A stretch of 64,000 nucleotides of DNA from Stentor coeruleus (lineage: Eukaryota > Ciliophora > Heterotrichea > Heterotrichida > Stentoridae), in NCBI GenBank assembly GCA_001970955.1, contig MPUH01000165.1, positions 27,801 to 91,800 on the forward strand. The letters run 5' to 3'. The translations under genes were made by a program, and so were the position numbers. The notes under the pieces are model-generated. The model was not told where the DNA came from. It was given only the letters and a program-made list of their open reading frames with translations, and ran no database searches. Below are positions 44,872 to 57,878 of the stretch, piece after piece. Position 1 is the stretch's first letter. Every line of letters starts with the position of its first letter.

Positions 44872-46659
44872 CTATGCCGTTGCTTTATCTTTCTTTACCT
44901 TCATCAAATGTTCAAGCAAATCTTTTTCCCGTTTCTGTAAAAACTCAATTCTTTTCTGTAATTGAATATTCATTTGCTTAATCTGAATCGCATCTCCAAC
45001 CTCACCTCCATTATTCGCAGAATTAGGTCCTCTTCCTCTAGACATACTCCTATCCTGTTCAACTTTCGTAATCTGTCTTTTAATGCTAGTATTTTCATTA
45101 ATCAACTAAATAAACTTTACATTTGTTATCGTATATTGACTTACACTTTTATCAGAAGTATCACTGATTTCAGAAAAAACATGTTCTAAATTATTCAATT
45201 TTTGAACTAAAGATTTATTTTCTTCTAAAATCATATGTGTTTGTTTTTCATATAATTCTTTACCACTTTTTAGTTGTAGATTTTCTTCTTTGTATCTTTT
45301 AATTTCGAAATTATATTCATCGATTATGTTTGATGTTGATTGAGCATGAGGTGGTTTTTCTAATGGAGGGAGTTTTCCATTACTACTTTTAGCTGATATT
45401 GATCTATTATGTAAAATATCAGAAATATTAAGAGGAAGTCCTCCATTGATTTTTGATAGTTGATCTTTTAGATATTCATTGTCTAGTTTGAGTAAATGGA
45501 TTTCACGTTTGAGATTGAAGATTATTTGTTCTTTATTGTCTACTTGGATTACTGGTTTGTTTTTTATATTCATCGCCCTTGTTGCATAGTTTAGGGTGCT
45601 TATGGTTTCTTCAGCATATGCTGAAGCTGGGGATATGTTTGCAATCATCAAAGCTTTAGATGCACCTCCAAGGGAATCCATGAGCAATTTAGTTAGTTTT
45701 GAGTCTCTATATGGGATATGAGATTTAGACTTTTTCTTATCCCCTAATGACGATATAACTTTTCCTAGAGTAAACAAGCTTTTATTTATATTCCCAGTTT
45801 CTTTAATCATAACTCCCTGTGACTTACTTTCTTTCAACCTTTCACTACCAGCAAGGTCAACAAAAGACACTTTCCCATATTTCTTAAAAGAATGCCCATC
45901 TTCATTTTTCTCTTCACTGATTGTGTGGATTAACAACAAAGAATGAGACCTTGAAGAGTCTTTATTTAATTCATGGCTACTAGTTTTTCTATTTCTAATC
46001 CCTTCATGTAATACCATAATCAAATCATCAATATTTGTACAATCAACAATAAGCATGTTTTCAACATAAAACCCTGACTTGATATTCCATCTTAAATGTA
46101 AAATCCCACTTGAAGGGTTTAACAAATCTCTTAATTGTTCATTATATATTTCTATAAATGCAGCTTTAACATAATATTGTTCTTTTCTCCTAGTCATATT
46201 CTGCCACATATAACTAATACTTCTAGGGATTATCCCATCAGTTTCATTTGACACATAATCTTGTTTACCTAAATTTTCTTCTATACCGGCCATAGTATAA
46301 GTTTTACCACTTCCTGTTTGCCCATATGCAAATACACAACCTGAGTATCCATCAAGGACTGAGTCAAGTAAAATATGAACCCCAGAGTCAGAAAACATTT
46401 GACCTTGAGTATATGTTTCACCCATTACTTGATGAAAACGATAGTTCTTGCTTCCTGATTTTAGATTCATTTGAAGGGTTTGGGGGTTTATTATTGATAT
46501 ACAGGAAGTGTCCCCGGATGATGTTTCTTTTTCATTTAATGGTCTTGATCGAACACATACTCGAACACTTTCACCGATTTCTATTTCGACTCCGGTTGTA
46601 CTTGATATACGGCTTTTAGGTGTACTTTTTCGCTGCATTTTTTTAATGAAATTAGACAT
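44872..46659 (-). CDS. Kinesin motor protein, KIF12-like, 590 aa, two exons
   Basis: Exons are 45121-46659 and 44872-45105, joined across a 15-nt intron carrying the apparent stop. The motor domain spans about residues 30-375, with VRVCVRSRPLNEKE, P-loop GQTGSGKTYTM, SSRSH (switch I), DLAGSERLKES (switch II), HIPYRDSKLTKLL and TLNYATRAM. The segment WNIKSGFYVENMLIVDC is close to what I know of KIF12. A short neck and coiled coils (about 385-590) form the tail; the last exon includes a Glu/Lys coiled coil ending KKDKATA. The motor is at the N-terminus, so plus-end movement is expected. Role in cilium or cortex unknown. Confidence 0.92.
45106..45120 (-). other. 15-nt intron
   Basis: GTAAAGTTTATTTAG in the sense direction. 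It contains the in-frame TAG that splits the kinesin frame. Confidence 0.92.
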
Positions 46660-46919
46660 AGTGGGATAAGAAGGGTTTTTTGTAAGGATTTTTGATTTTT
46701 TAGATTGGTTTTGATTGTATGTAAAAGGTATTATGAAGGATTGAAAGATAAAATTGGTAGGAAAATATTACGATTTATGAAGATTTTTACCTAAAGCATA
46801 AAGTTCTACCTCATAAAAAGGAATATTTTCTATATTTTAACTAGAAAAAATCCTTTAACTACGATTTCCACAAAAAGTCAAGAAAATAATTTCTAATAAC
46901 CATGAACATCTAAATTACT

Positions 46920-47915
46920 CTAAGTATTTCCTCTCATTTCTCTCACTGGATCAAAATACGAATGCTGCATAGCTTCCAAAGGCAACAACCTCGCATTATG
47001 ATCAAACACCAAAATCTTCCCAATCAAATCCAAAGCTTCATCATTAACTAATTTCATTTCACTATTAGCCATTTTCGCAAGCACCTTTGGCTTGTAATGA
47101 TTTTTCAAATCCTCAAACCTATCATCAAGTGAAATATCATAATTCTCCAAATACTCATAAAATTTCACAGTCCCAAGAGTTCTCACAATTTTCACCAGCT
47201 GATCATAATTGTCATGACCATGGAAAAATGGGTTTTTACCAAAAATCAACCCAGCAAACATAACCCCAAAGCTCCACATATCAACAGAGTAATCATAATA
47301 TTGATAATTAACCAAAAGTTCTGGTGCTTTATAATACCTTGAAGCAACTTTAACATTATAAGGTGTATCTGGATAATAAAATTCAGCTAAACACCAGTCT
47401 ATGATTTTAACAGTTCTTGTATTATGGTTTATAAGTATATTATTTGGTTTAATATCTCTATGCATTATTCCTTTTGAATGAGCAAAGTCCATGATTTTAA
47501 GGATTTCATAAAGATAAAACCTTGCATCAATATCGTCTATTTTAGAAAATAGTGTGACTAAATCTTGATTTTCGCAATGTTCTATTATTAAAGCTGAAGT
47601 TTTTGTGCTGTTATCTTTGACTATGTCTAAAAGTTTTGGCACTCCAGGGTGGCCTTCTAGAGTTCTTAGGATTTTTATTTCTCTTAGAACTTTAGAACGT
47701 TTGATTGGTTTGAGGATTTTTAAGGCTACTTTGTTTTGTGAGGTCATATCAAGGCCTTCGTAGACGTCTGAATACTTCCCGCGACCTAATTTTCTTAGGA
47801 TTTCATAGTTTTCTTGCTTACCCCAAGTTATTTGAACTGATGATAAATTTAACTCTTCTTCGGATTTCATTAAATTTACTTCGCTGTAGAGTCTTGGCTT
47901 TACGATACCTCTCAT
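46920..47915 (-). CDS. Casein kinase 2 catalytic subunit (CK2 alpha), 331 aa, DWC variant
   Basis: Near full-length match to CK2 alpha: ITWGKQENYEILRKLGRGKY, VALKILKPIKRSKVLREIKI, YEILKIMDFAHSKGIMHRDI, VASRYYKAPELLVNYQYYDY, FFHGHDNYDQLVKIVRTLGT. The Gly loop, catalytic Lys, HRD and APE-equivalent positions are intact. CK2 normally has DWG in place of DFG; here the codons read Asp-Trp-Cys (DWCLAEFYYP). The Lys-rich substrate-recognition cluster is reduced (KRSKVLR). Activity is likely but the metal-site loop is altered. Length is slightly below the human enzyme. The gene lies between the kinesin and the first TmcB-like gene, all on the minus strand. Confidence 0.92.
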   Translation of the reverse strand: MRGIVKPRLYSEVNLMKSEEELNLSSVQITWGKQENYEILRKLGRGKYSDVYEGLDMTSQNKVALKILKPIKRSKVLREIKILRTLEGHPGVPKLLDIVKDNSTKTSALIIEHCENQDLVTLFSKIDDIDARFYLYEILKIMDFAHSKGIMHRDIKPNNILINHNTRTVKIIDWCLAEFYYPDTPYNVKVASRYYKAPELLVNYQYYDYSVDMWSFGVMFAGLIFGKNPFFHGHDNYDQLVKIVRTLGTVKFYEYLENYDISLDDRFEDLKNHYKPKVLAKMANSEMKLVNDEALDLIGKILVFDHNARLLPLEAMQHSYFDPVREMRGNT

Positions 47916-48087
47916 ATTTTTAATAACTTTTATGGTTTTAGTTTGATGAAAATTTTAGCATATTTGAAGATGCTGATTTTTTTTGGTGATATTTTTTATA
48001 AGACTAAGAAATTTTTAATAGGATTTTTAAAGATTTAGAATTTATTTTGTAGGTAAAAAACTTATAGTAAATAATTATCTATTTAAT

Positions 48088-51000
48088 CTAAGTGTGCATT
48101 GTTGAAGGCTTCAATAATGATTTAATGTTTTTTGTACTTTCTTTGATTTTACTTTTATTAACATACCCAGTTAAACTCATATGCTTAGTTGTATCATGTT
48201 TTTTATTCCCTTTACTTGTGTTGGTTATATCTTGATTTTTAATCTGCATGCATTTGACAATATTTTTTTCTTTTTGGAAATAAGGAAGTATATAACAAGC
48301 TACAATTATAAATAGCGAAAGAAGACCAAATATAATAAAATAAAATAAAGATTCATATGTGCTTTTTAAAGATAATGTTGATGATCTATCAGCTGTATCT
48401 GCTGTTCGATCATAATATGCCATAAGGGTTTTAAGCTCATTGTTTATTTTATTAAAGCAGTCAAGATTGCATTTTCTTATATTTACTGCAAGAAATAAAC
48501 ATTCCCATTTTATTTCAATTACTGCATCACTTAATCCATATCTTAAAAATCCTTCTTCACCTTCGATCTCAGCAAATATTTCTTTCCAGACCTCAGGACG
48601 GATAACCTTCTGCAAACTTCTTTTAAATGCATTTCTTCTGAGTATAATCATTTTGTTAGCCATATAAATATACCCAATATTAGATGGAAATAATGGAGAA
48701 AATCCATAAAGGTCTGTAAAACCAAATCTATTATAATCAGCGTACATTTCAATTAAAAATAAATTCCTTTGATACACAAAAACTCTTCTATTAAGCATAG
48801 CATCAGCAAAATCAACTTTTCCTATCATATAATCTTGAGCATGAGCAAAAAATACAAAAACAGACACGAAAAATATGATTAATCCAAAAACAACAACCAA
48901 ACTCAGCCTTGACAAATAATGCCAAAAATGTGGAAATGATACTGTTTGTTTTACAATAATATCTTCAATTGGGTAAATATCATCTTCAGTATCATAATAT
49001 TTATTAGCTCTAGAATTTAAAGATCCTCTAATATTCAATGAATTTTTCAAAACTGCTGATTGTAAATCGTCCCACATCTGCTTCAAGTTTTTATGAAGAT
49101 GCCAATTCATAATAAAAACCATAGACCCAAAAACCCCAATAATACAAATCCCAGTAAAAAATAAACTAAGAAACAAACTTTCTAACTCAACCAAAGCTTT
49201 TCTTTCACTATCAATCAAATCAGAAAAAGCAATTTGTAAATGATCTATAGATAATCTAAATGTATTGAAAATCAAAAAAAATAAAGGCTTTTGTGAATAT
49301 CCTTTCAACAATTCATTAACCTACATAAACCTTACATTTTCATAAGTATAAGAAATAACATCAAGTAAATTGCTATAACTAATTTCAGGACTAGAATAAT
49401 TCATATATACAGGCAATAAAGGTTCATTAATAATTCGAGAATAAGACCAATAAGACCATTCATTAACTTTTTCCCTAAACACATCATGTAAACTTAAAAG
49501 TTTATCATTATAATAAATAGCATCATTTGGTGTAAAAATACTACTAGAATTAAAAGCATGGGATATATAAAGCTGTCTAGAAATATAAGTTAAACAAGCT
49601 ATATAACTATTTGCCCTTCCTAAAATCCCAAGTGCTTCAAGTTTTATTGAATGTTGGACTTGATCTGAAACTGATACTAAAATTATAATATTTGATACAA
49701 CAACTGCAAGAAACTATATAGAAAATACTGAGAGAATTATGAATATCTGCAGATTGCAAAAAGAACGGAGGATAAGTTTTGAAAGATTTGGATTGACAAC
49801 TTGTAAGGCGTTGCTTAAAAGATGTGATTCGTTATCGATGAATAAAGGAGAGTTTATTGTTTGGAATTTCATGAAAAGTTTAGAGTTTTCTTGTTTGGAT
49901 AAGTTTTCAGTTTGTTCATTGTTTTCTAGTTGTAAAAGCCAATTGAGTTTCTGTTTTTGAGTTGCTAGAGAAGGCTCGGCGGATATGGCGTCTAAGACAA
50001 TTGGGTCGAAGATTAAGTAAAGGATGTAAATGTTTGTACTTCCAATACGTTTTTCTTGGAGAAATAAAAGAAGTTTTCTATGTTTTTCTTTAGTTTCAGT
50101 GATCACTGGTTCACCAATCATAACCTTTTCAAAATCCAGATTATAAAAATACCCAAAAATATTTTCCTCTTCAATTTTTATAGAGTTTATATCAAGCATT
50201 TCACTTAATTTTCTACTATGGGCAATAATATCCCCATTACATTTAATCATTGCACATTCTCTGTTTATTCCTTGAATAATATTAATACCTACAATGAATT
50301 CTACAGATGAATCATAGCCAATAGAATCAATATTAAGTCTACATTCTACAAGAAATCCATAAGAGTCACATAGTTGTAAAGGGAAATTTTGAAAAAGTTT
50401 ACCTTCAGCATGGTTCATTAAAAAATTCTCAATACTTTTATAATGATTTTTATGAAAAGCTAAAGGGACGAAATTGTTAAGATAATATGATGTAGCTTCT
50501 TCTGGGATAATAGATAATAAATTACACATGTTTCGACTTATGTATTGAATCCTACCGAAATCTTGAGAGTTTCCTGATACTAACATTATAGAATCGTTTT
50601 TGTCAGCAAAAATACTCCCGAGTTTGTGTCTTTTTTTGTTGTTTTCATGGAAAAACATTGAATTGTTTAGGAATTTTTTACCTTTTTCAACCTCCCCAAG
50701 CATTATAAGTAACGACCCATACATTTCTGTAAGAAGTTCAGACTCAGGGAATTTTTCTAAACTTTTGGTATATAGTTTTTTTATTGTTTTTATCAGAAAA
50801 TGCGTCGTGTAAAATGTTTTCTTTAAGTATTCTAATGATCCATTCCCATTAAGAAAACTATCAGATAAAGAGATTATTGAATCGAAAAGCTTAAGTTCAG
50901 AATTTTTTATTTTTTCCAGTTTCTTTATGAAAACCTTGAATTTCAGACCTTCTGAAGAGAAATAATTCATTTTTTCTAAAAACTTTTGGCATTTATAAAT

Positions 51001-52215
51001 CTGAAAATTATCAAAAATTCCTTTACCCCTATACGAAATTCTTGAAATATGTATTAAAGCTTGTTTAGATTTACCTAATTTTGAACTATAATATTGGGCA
51101 AGGAATACCAACACAATATTCTCATTATATTTTAGATAATATTTACTTATAAACTTCACAACTTTTAAACTTGGTTTAAATTGAAGGAGTTTTTTCCTAC
51201 ACATAAGTTCAAAGTTCCTAACATTATTTTCATTGATTTTTTCTAATAAAATCTTAGATTTCCGATATTCAATACTCCCAATAACAATCAGGACAATTAA
51301 TGGTTGCATTATAATACTCATAACAATAACTATCGTCGCATTATCTAATCCTAAACCTATAGCAAAAAAGCCTATAAAACAAGTAGCTTCGAACTCACAA
51401 CACGCATAAGCAAAATTCGTAAAGTCTGAATAAAAAGGTAGAAACCAAACATAAACCCAAGTTATATACATTTGACTTATACCAATAAGCACAAGATAAA
51501 AAGTATAAGTATTTCCACTAAGAAAAACATATAAAATTACCATAAGAGTTGTATTGAGTTTTCCTTGGATTTCTGATATAGGGAAAGCTTTAGCTTCAAG
51601 ATTATTTCTCCCTGCGCTATGACGTATTTCATAAGCAAAACCTTCTTTAAAATACCCTAAAGTTATAAGTAGGATTATATATATAAATGAAAATATAAAT
51701 CCTGTATAACCTAATAATATATTTTCTGATGAAACTGAGCCTATACATTCTAGAATTTTTTCTGTTTTATTATTGTATGAATACTTTAGAACTAGGGAAT
51801 ATGATAATAATGAAGGAATATAAAAAAGTCCTGTTTGTAAGTTGAGTAAATTCTGAAGAACTTTTTTGAAAAATTGGTTTTTTGGCCTTTTAAGATATTT
51901 CATTATGGAAAATAATACAAGGAATAATATTGTGCAGGATTGTAAGGATATGCAGAAGATGTAAAAATTGTATAAGGTGTTTAGTTTGGCTGAAAGCTGG
52001 TCTGGGCTTAGGTATGATAGATAAATCCAGTAGTTTTCATAGTATTTCCAATGGGATATTGAGAAATCTGCCCTCCATAAGAGTTTGAGTTTTTGTAATA
52101 GTGTTAAGATTAGTGTTATTAATAAACTGAATTTTTCGAGCTTTCCTGGGATTTTTTCAGATGAGGCATAAGGATATAGTTCGGATATAACTTTGAATAT
52201 AGGCTTGATAATCAT
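48088..52215 (-). CDS. TmcB-like multi-pass membrane PAS protein A, 1365 aa, three exons
   Basis: Exons are 49729-52215, 49336-49713 and 48088-49320, joined over two 15-nt introns. About 9-10 hydrophobic helices lie in the first 300 residues. A helical cytosolic part follows, including LEKFPESELLTEMYGSLLIM, which is typical of Dictyostelium tiny-macrocyst TmcB-type proteins. A PAS-like region spans about 545-720 (IQYISRNMCNLLSIIPEEA, LNNFVPLAFHKNHYKSIENF). A C-terminal membrane part with further TM helices and an extracytosolic loop follows. TmcB-like PAS proteins are expanded in ciliates; their function is not established, and sensing at the membrane is inferred. A same-strand paralogue (gene B) lies 808 bp upstream of this gene's start. 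Confidence 0.82.
49321..49335 (-). other. 15-nt intron
   Basis: GTAAGGTTTATGTAG in the sense direction; it has an in-frame TAG. Confidence 0.9.
49714..49728 (-). other. 15-nt intron
   Basis: GTATTTTCTATATAG in the sense direction; it has an in-frame TAG, within a TM helix of TmcB-like protein A. Confidence 0.9.
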
Positions 52216-53023
52216 TACAACTAATAATTTATATTAAAATTAGAGTTTATTATAATTTAGGACAAGTATGAGCTTTTAATGTGAAAAATCTTTTAAAAAG
52301 TTAAAAATTGGCTTTTTTGTATGTTAAAATTGATTTTGATGTGTTTAGATAGTTTTTTTGCTATATAGGTAAATAGATTTAAGAGAGTTACATAAATATT
52401 TATCCATGTATGTGTAATCAGAATAATTTTGTATTATAAATATGAATTATAATGTGAATTATATAATTGATATTTTTGAGTATGCCTGAAATTATATACA
52501 AAATAGTGTTTAAATGAGTGAAATAATATTAAATTAGAGATTATGAAGTGCTTGTTATGATAATAGGTTTTATGGTGTTTTAGATATAGTTTTTGATTAA
52601 TTTAGAATCATAATACAATAAAATCATCTTTGGGGAAAATGTGTTTTAGCAATATAAAGGTTTTAAATTTAAATAACATATCGGATTTCATAAGACAAGT
52701 CCGCTTTATATAACTATAATCTTTGTTGTTATTATATTAGGTAAAATAGCAAGTTTTTTAGTATTTGTTTATGAGATATACGCAATAATATTAAAGTGAT
52801 TTTATTCAAAAAACATTAATAATTTTGATACTATATAATATTTTTTATTATAGTTAATATTATATTAATTAAACTTCACTACAACATAAAACTAATATTC
52901 ATTCCATAATAAAATAAATTTTCGATATTTAAATATACCTGACTCTATTTACATTAAATATTTACAAGGTAAAAATAAACTATTTATATCACTCTATCCA
53001 TAATATATTCTCTATTTATTAAA
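52216..53023. other. Intergenic between the two TmcB-like genes, no gene seen
   Basis: AT-rich spacer, G/T-rich on the plus strand next to gene A and A/C-rich next to the end of gene B. Confidence 0.6.
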
Positions 53024-56000
53024 CTATTTATCAACAGCGGATTTCTGCGTATCATTATCCGGTATATTTCTAATAAAATTCTCAAGCTTTTTCAAAAACT
53101 CTTGCTCCTTAGTGAAATATGGATAGTAATAAAAAATTGTTAATGCACTCAAGATAATGATACTAACTATCGAAAATGATAGCAATTTACTAAGCTCTCT
53201 ATCAATAATAGAATTTGAATTGCTATCAATAACATTTGCAGTCTCATTAAATGTTTTATCAATTTTTTTCAAATCCTCAATAAATTTTCCTAAATTTTGC
53301 TTTGCATTTTCTTTTGTCCCATATACTAGCCCATTAGCTTCCCAAGTTAAATACGTAAACCCCGACAGCATTCCATACTTTAAAAAATTATCATTTTGGT
53401 CGTTTTTCGTATAAACGATTTCCCAAGCATTTTCTGTTAAAATCTTTTTAAATTCATCGCTAAAAAATACTTTCCTAGTATCAGAAAGTTCTTCTTTCGC
53501 ATGTACAACTGATGTTGAAGGACATGAAAAAATATTTAATCCTTGAAAAGTACTAGTAATAGGGAATGTTAATTTAGCAGCAACTGATTCTATAGTAAAA
53601 TAAGCTAATTTCATTAGAATGACTTTTCTATCTAGCATAACATCATTAAATTCAACTCTGTATAGTAAATAATCTTTAAGGTTTTTTTGAAATATCAACA
53701 CTGTTATAAAATAAAGAATTAGAGGCATTATTAGGAAAAATGATAGTTTGTAAATATAGTAAAATGAATGATTGAATTCGTGGAATGAACGGACTTGGCA
53801 TTGCACTGGCTCAAATTCTGTGTTTTCATGTTGGTCATGGAAAATATCAATTCGTGCTTTTATTCGAGAATTTGTTAAAGAGAAATTATGTTTGATTTTT
53901 TTGTGGAGGACTTTCCAGAGAAAATTCAGCTTTCTTTCTATCCAGCATATAAAAATAAGTAGGATACTTGTGACTATGCCTATAAGAAGTAAACCCCCAA
54001 AGAATAAATAGTAAACGATAATATTTACTTCTTCAATTTTGTTGGATTCGCATTTTGAGAAATCTAAATGAGCTTTATATAATTCATTTACATTAATCCT
54101 CAGTGTATTATATATCATAAAAAATAACTCATTTTCCCATTTGGTATTATTACTTGAAAATTTTCCATAAAACCGGCTTATCTAAATAAAAATTACAGCC
54201 CTATCAGTCTTTTCAATAATATTAACCAAATTATCATAATAAATTGAACTTGTTGTTGAATTTCCCCATACAATTATTTCAGGTTCAGAAAATATTTTAT
54301 AACTAGGACAATATGCCCATTTGCCATAATCAGAAATCATTTCTGATTTTTTAGCTTCAAGTTGGTTAATTATCTGCCCAATTTCATCAACTGAATAAAA
54401 ANCCAGGTTCAGAAAATATTTTATAACTAGGACAATATGCCCATTTGCCATAATCAGAAACCATTTCTGATTTTTTAGCTTCAAGTTGGTTAATTATCTG
54501 CCCAATTTCATCAACTGAATAAAAACTTGGTATTTGCCATTTCTTAGTAAGTTCAATAGAGCGAGCCATTAACACTATATACGTGGTAAAATAATTATAG
54601 TAACCTATATGATTTAAAGCTTCTAAAGAGTTTGAATGCACAACTTGATTTGAAATATAGACAAGAATCATAACATTTGATGCGATTATTGCGATAATCT
54701 GTATAATATTTACAGAAATAAGTAGAAGGATTTTTATTATCTTGATATATGATAAAGATTTTTGAGTTTCATAGCTTTGTTTTTGAACTTTAGCAGTAGT
54801 TGTTGTTGTAGATGGGTTTTGGATAGTATCAGCATCAGTATTAATGGAAAAATGAGAATTTATATATCGAGGAGCTTTTGCAACTGTTTCTTCAAAATGC
54901 ACAGTTTTTTTTTCATTTTCGATATCAGAAGCGAGTTTTTTTTCTGCTGATTTTTCTAGGATTTCTTTGTATGTTTCGAAATTTTCAGTAGAAGAGATTC
55001 TAGTAATTTCTTTAACATCATTGATTACATATAAAACTAATAATTTTGTATTTGATATCCATTTTTCTTTAAGCTGAAGACCTAATTGAATATAAGATTT
55101 TTTATTCTCTGAGTAAACTGATGCTATGTGTATATTCGTTGAAACTAAGTCTTCAAAAACTATTCCTTCGATAATATCAAAAATGTTTTTCTCAGAAAAT
55201 CTAATGATACTGCTACCGATAACTTCTGAAAAATTTTTACTGTGACCATAAATGTTCCCATAACTATTAAATAACACTATAGCTCTGGGATCTTCTATTG
55301 GTTCTAATACTGTTACAAAATAGATTTTGGAGTTAAATCCTATACACTCCATGTTAATTACGCATTCACATAAGAATTCTTCCTTGTCTTGAATGAAAAG
55401 TGGAAAATTTATGAAATAATTTTGTTTTTCTCCTGTATCTAAGAATTTTATCATTTTTTCATCATGATTTGTTGAAAAAGGTTTTGGAATAAAGTCTTTG
55501 ATATAGAAAGTTTTTGCTTCTGAGTATGAAATTTTTAAAAACTCGCAAGTTTTGTGGCTTGCATAGACTATTTTCCCAATCTTATTATTTTTACCAGACA
55601 GAACCATAATACATCCATTCAAATTAGAAAAAATAGTCCTTTTTTTATTAGCATTTTCACATATAATATAATTCGATTGTCCTCTTAATAAAAATTGTTT
55701 ACCCTGATCATCTTGTCCAAGTATTTCACATAAAAAACTCCCAAACATTTCATTTACTAACTGTGATTGTGGGAAATTTTTTAGTATATGTAAATACCTT
55801 ATTTTAATAGAACTTATAAGTTCAGAGAGTTCTGATATTGTTTTTTTCAATTTATCTAAATTTGGATGGTATTGATACATCTGAAGCCAAAGGTTTTGTA
55901 GTATTTTAAAGTATTTCCCTTCTTCTTTTAGTACTTTTTTAAATTCTTTTAAAAACAAAATAATTTTATACCCTTCAGAATCATCATAACTTGTTTGTTC

Positions 56001-57451
56001 TAATCGTTTTTTCGCTGTGTATATTTGAAGGTTTTTAAAGAAGCTTATATTGCTAGGTGGAGCTCTTAAGATTTTTATTAGACCTAGCATTGGATTTTTA
56101 AGAATATCTTCAGCATAATTGGATTCTAATACGTAAATAAGCTTATTTTTAGTTTTTTCATAGTTTTTTCTTGATTGATTATAAAACATACTGATTTTCT
56201 CTTGGGATTTTAGTTTTTCTCTGTTCGCAAGTTCGAATAATACCTTTGAGTTAAGGTATGAGTCATTAAAAGATTTTATGTTTTGGCATCTTCTTTCAAT
56301 TAGGAATTTAGCTGATAAAATGATACAGGGTTGTAAAAATACGAATAAAATAAAAGATATCGCTGCGTTGTCAAGCAGATATCCAATAAGGAAAAACCAT
56401 GATAGGCAAAAACACTCTAGGTTGAGAAGAATTTTTAAGAAATTCATAAACTGTGAATAATATGGAAGGTACTTTAAATAAGCTAATAGCACAACTCCAT
56501 ATAAAACTATCTGTATCACCACTTGTACAATATACTGATTATTATGTAAAACAATAAACGCAACTGGACAAAAAAAATGAACAATTTTTTCTAATAAATC
56601 CGCATCAGGTAAGAATTTCGACATTATATTATTTTCCGCAGTAGAATGTCTTATTTCATAACAGCATAACTCATATAACCCATTAATACCCAACAAAAAC
56701 ACAAGAGCAATCACAGCTAAAAAACTATCAGAACTACCTATAAACAAAGTANGATATTATTTTCCGCAGCAGAGTGTCTTATTTCATAACAGCATAACTC
56801 ATATAACCCATTAACACCCAACAAAAACACAAGAGCAATCACAGCTAAAAAACTATCAGAACTACCTATAAACAAAGTATCGCTTTCATTTTTTTCATAA
56901 AACTCGTTCATGGATTGCACAGGATTTTTAAAGTATTTTACAATACATAATAAAATCACACAGCAAGGGATATAAAAAAGATCACAGANATCGCTTTCAT
57001 TTTTTTCATAAAACTCGTTCATGGATTGCACAGGATTTTTAAAGTATTTTACAATGCATAATAAAATCACACAGCAAGGGATATAAAAAAGATCACAGAT
57101 TATTATTGCAAGAAAACGAGTAAAAGACTTGATTATAGAAGATGAACGTCTACTCACCACTATAAAGAAGATTTGAATCAGCATGCTAAGAATGGGCAAT
57201 GTGATAAGAATTAGCGTTAGGATTGCAAAAATTAGTAAATTGTCAAGGTCTGAGAAAATTGTGTCAATTGATAAATAGCTTAGTATACGCCAGAATCTAC
57301 TGAATGTTGTGGAATTTTGAAGGACTAAGAAAGGATTCCATAATAAACGGATATTTTGACAGAGAATAAGTAGATGTTTCAAGCTTTGCAGAAATTTATC
57401 GAAGTTTTTGGAAGGCTTTTCAGGCTGGAACACTGTAAAGATTTCTTGCAT
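53024..57451 (-). CDS. TmcB-like multi-pass membrane PAS protein B, about 1349 aa
   Basis: The sequence is broken by three overlap duplications (N at 54402, 56752, 56989; periods 124, 128, 111) and one 15-nt intron (54182-54196). Removing them leaves 4050 nt, divisible by three. Layout parallels gene A: N-terminal helices, YELCCYEIRHSTAENNI, a helical linker with LHILKNFPQSQLVNEMFGS, a PAS-like region (KIVYASHKTCEFLKISYSEA, YIKDFIPKPFSTNHDEKMIK), then a second membrane part and an ectodomain loop. Sequence identity to gene A looks modest, so the duplication is old. The start is MQEIFTVFQPEKPSKNFDKF. Sensor function is inferred. Confidence 0.8.
54182..54196 (-). other. 15-nt intron
   Basis: GTAATTTTTATTTAG in the sense direction; its in-frame TAG would otherwise cut off the last 384 codons of TmcB-like protein B. 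Confidence 0.92.
54280..54525. repeat. Overlap duplication around N at 54402
   Basis: Copies 54280-54401 and 54404-54525, period 124, with a substitution (gaaatc versus gaaacc). Breaks the frame. Confidence 0.9.
56626..56879. repeat. Overlap duplication around N at 56752
   Basis: Copies 56626-56751 and 56754-56879, period 128, differing at about three sites (for example cattaataccc versus cattaacaccc). Confidence 0.9.
56879..57099. repeat. Overlap duplication around N at 56989
   Basis: Copies 56879-56988 and 56990-57099, period 111, at least one difference (caatac versus caatgc). Confidence 0.9.
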
Positions 57452-57878
57452 TATGATAAATAATATTTATATATAATAATTTCATTGTTCCTCAGTGTAT
57501 GATATGAATGGAAATATGAAATCGCGATTCTTAAGAAAAGTTGATTTTATTTAGTTACTTTTGACTGTATAATAAAGTAAAGATTCGTGAATTAAGAAAG
57601 AAAAATATAAAAAACTACGATGGTTAAAATTGAATGAGTAAAAATAACTATTGACATAATGAAATTATTTTATACTTTTATAGGCAAACTATTATTTTGA
57701 TTATTTTTCATGATTTTATTTTATTAATAAGTGACACAGATTTAAGAAATAGTAGTGTATGGTTAAAATAAAAGAATAGTACTCAGGCTTTTAATTTCAT
57801 ATTTATTTGTGGGACAATTATATGTTAGTTATTTTTCTAAGCTTAAAAAAATTATTATTATGAGAGTAATTAAATTTT
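57452..57878. other. Intergenic, no gene seen
   Basis: AT-rich spacer between TmcB-like gene B and the 3' end of the sulfatase-like gene. Confidence 0.55.
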
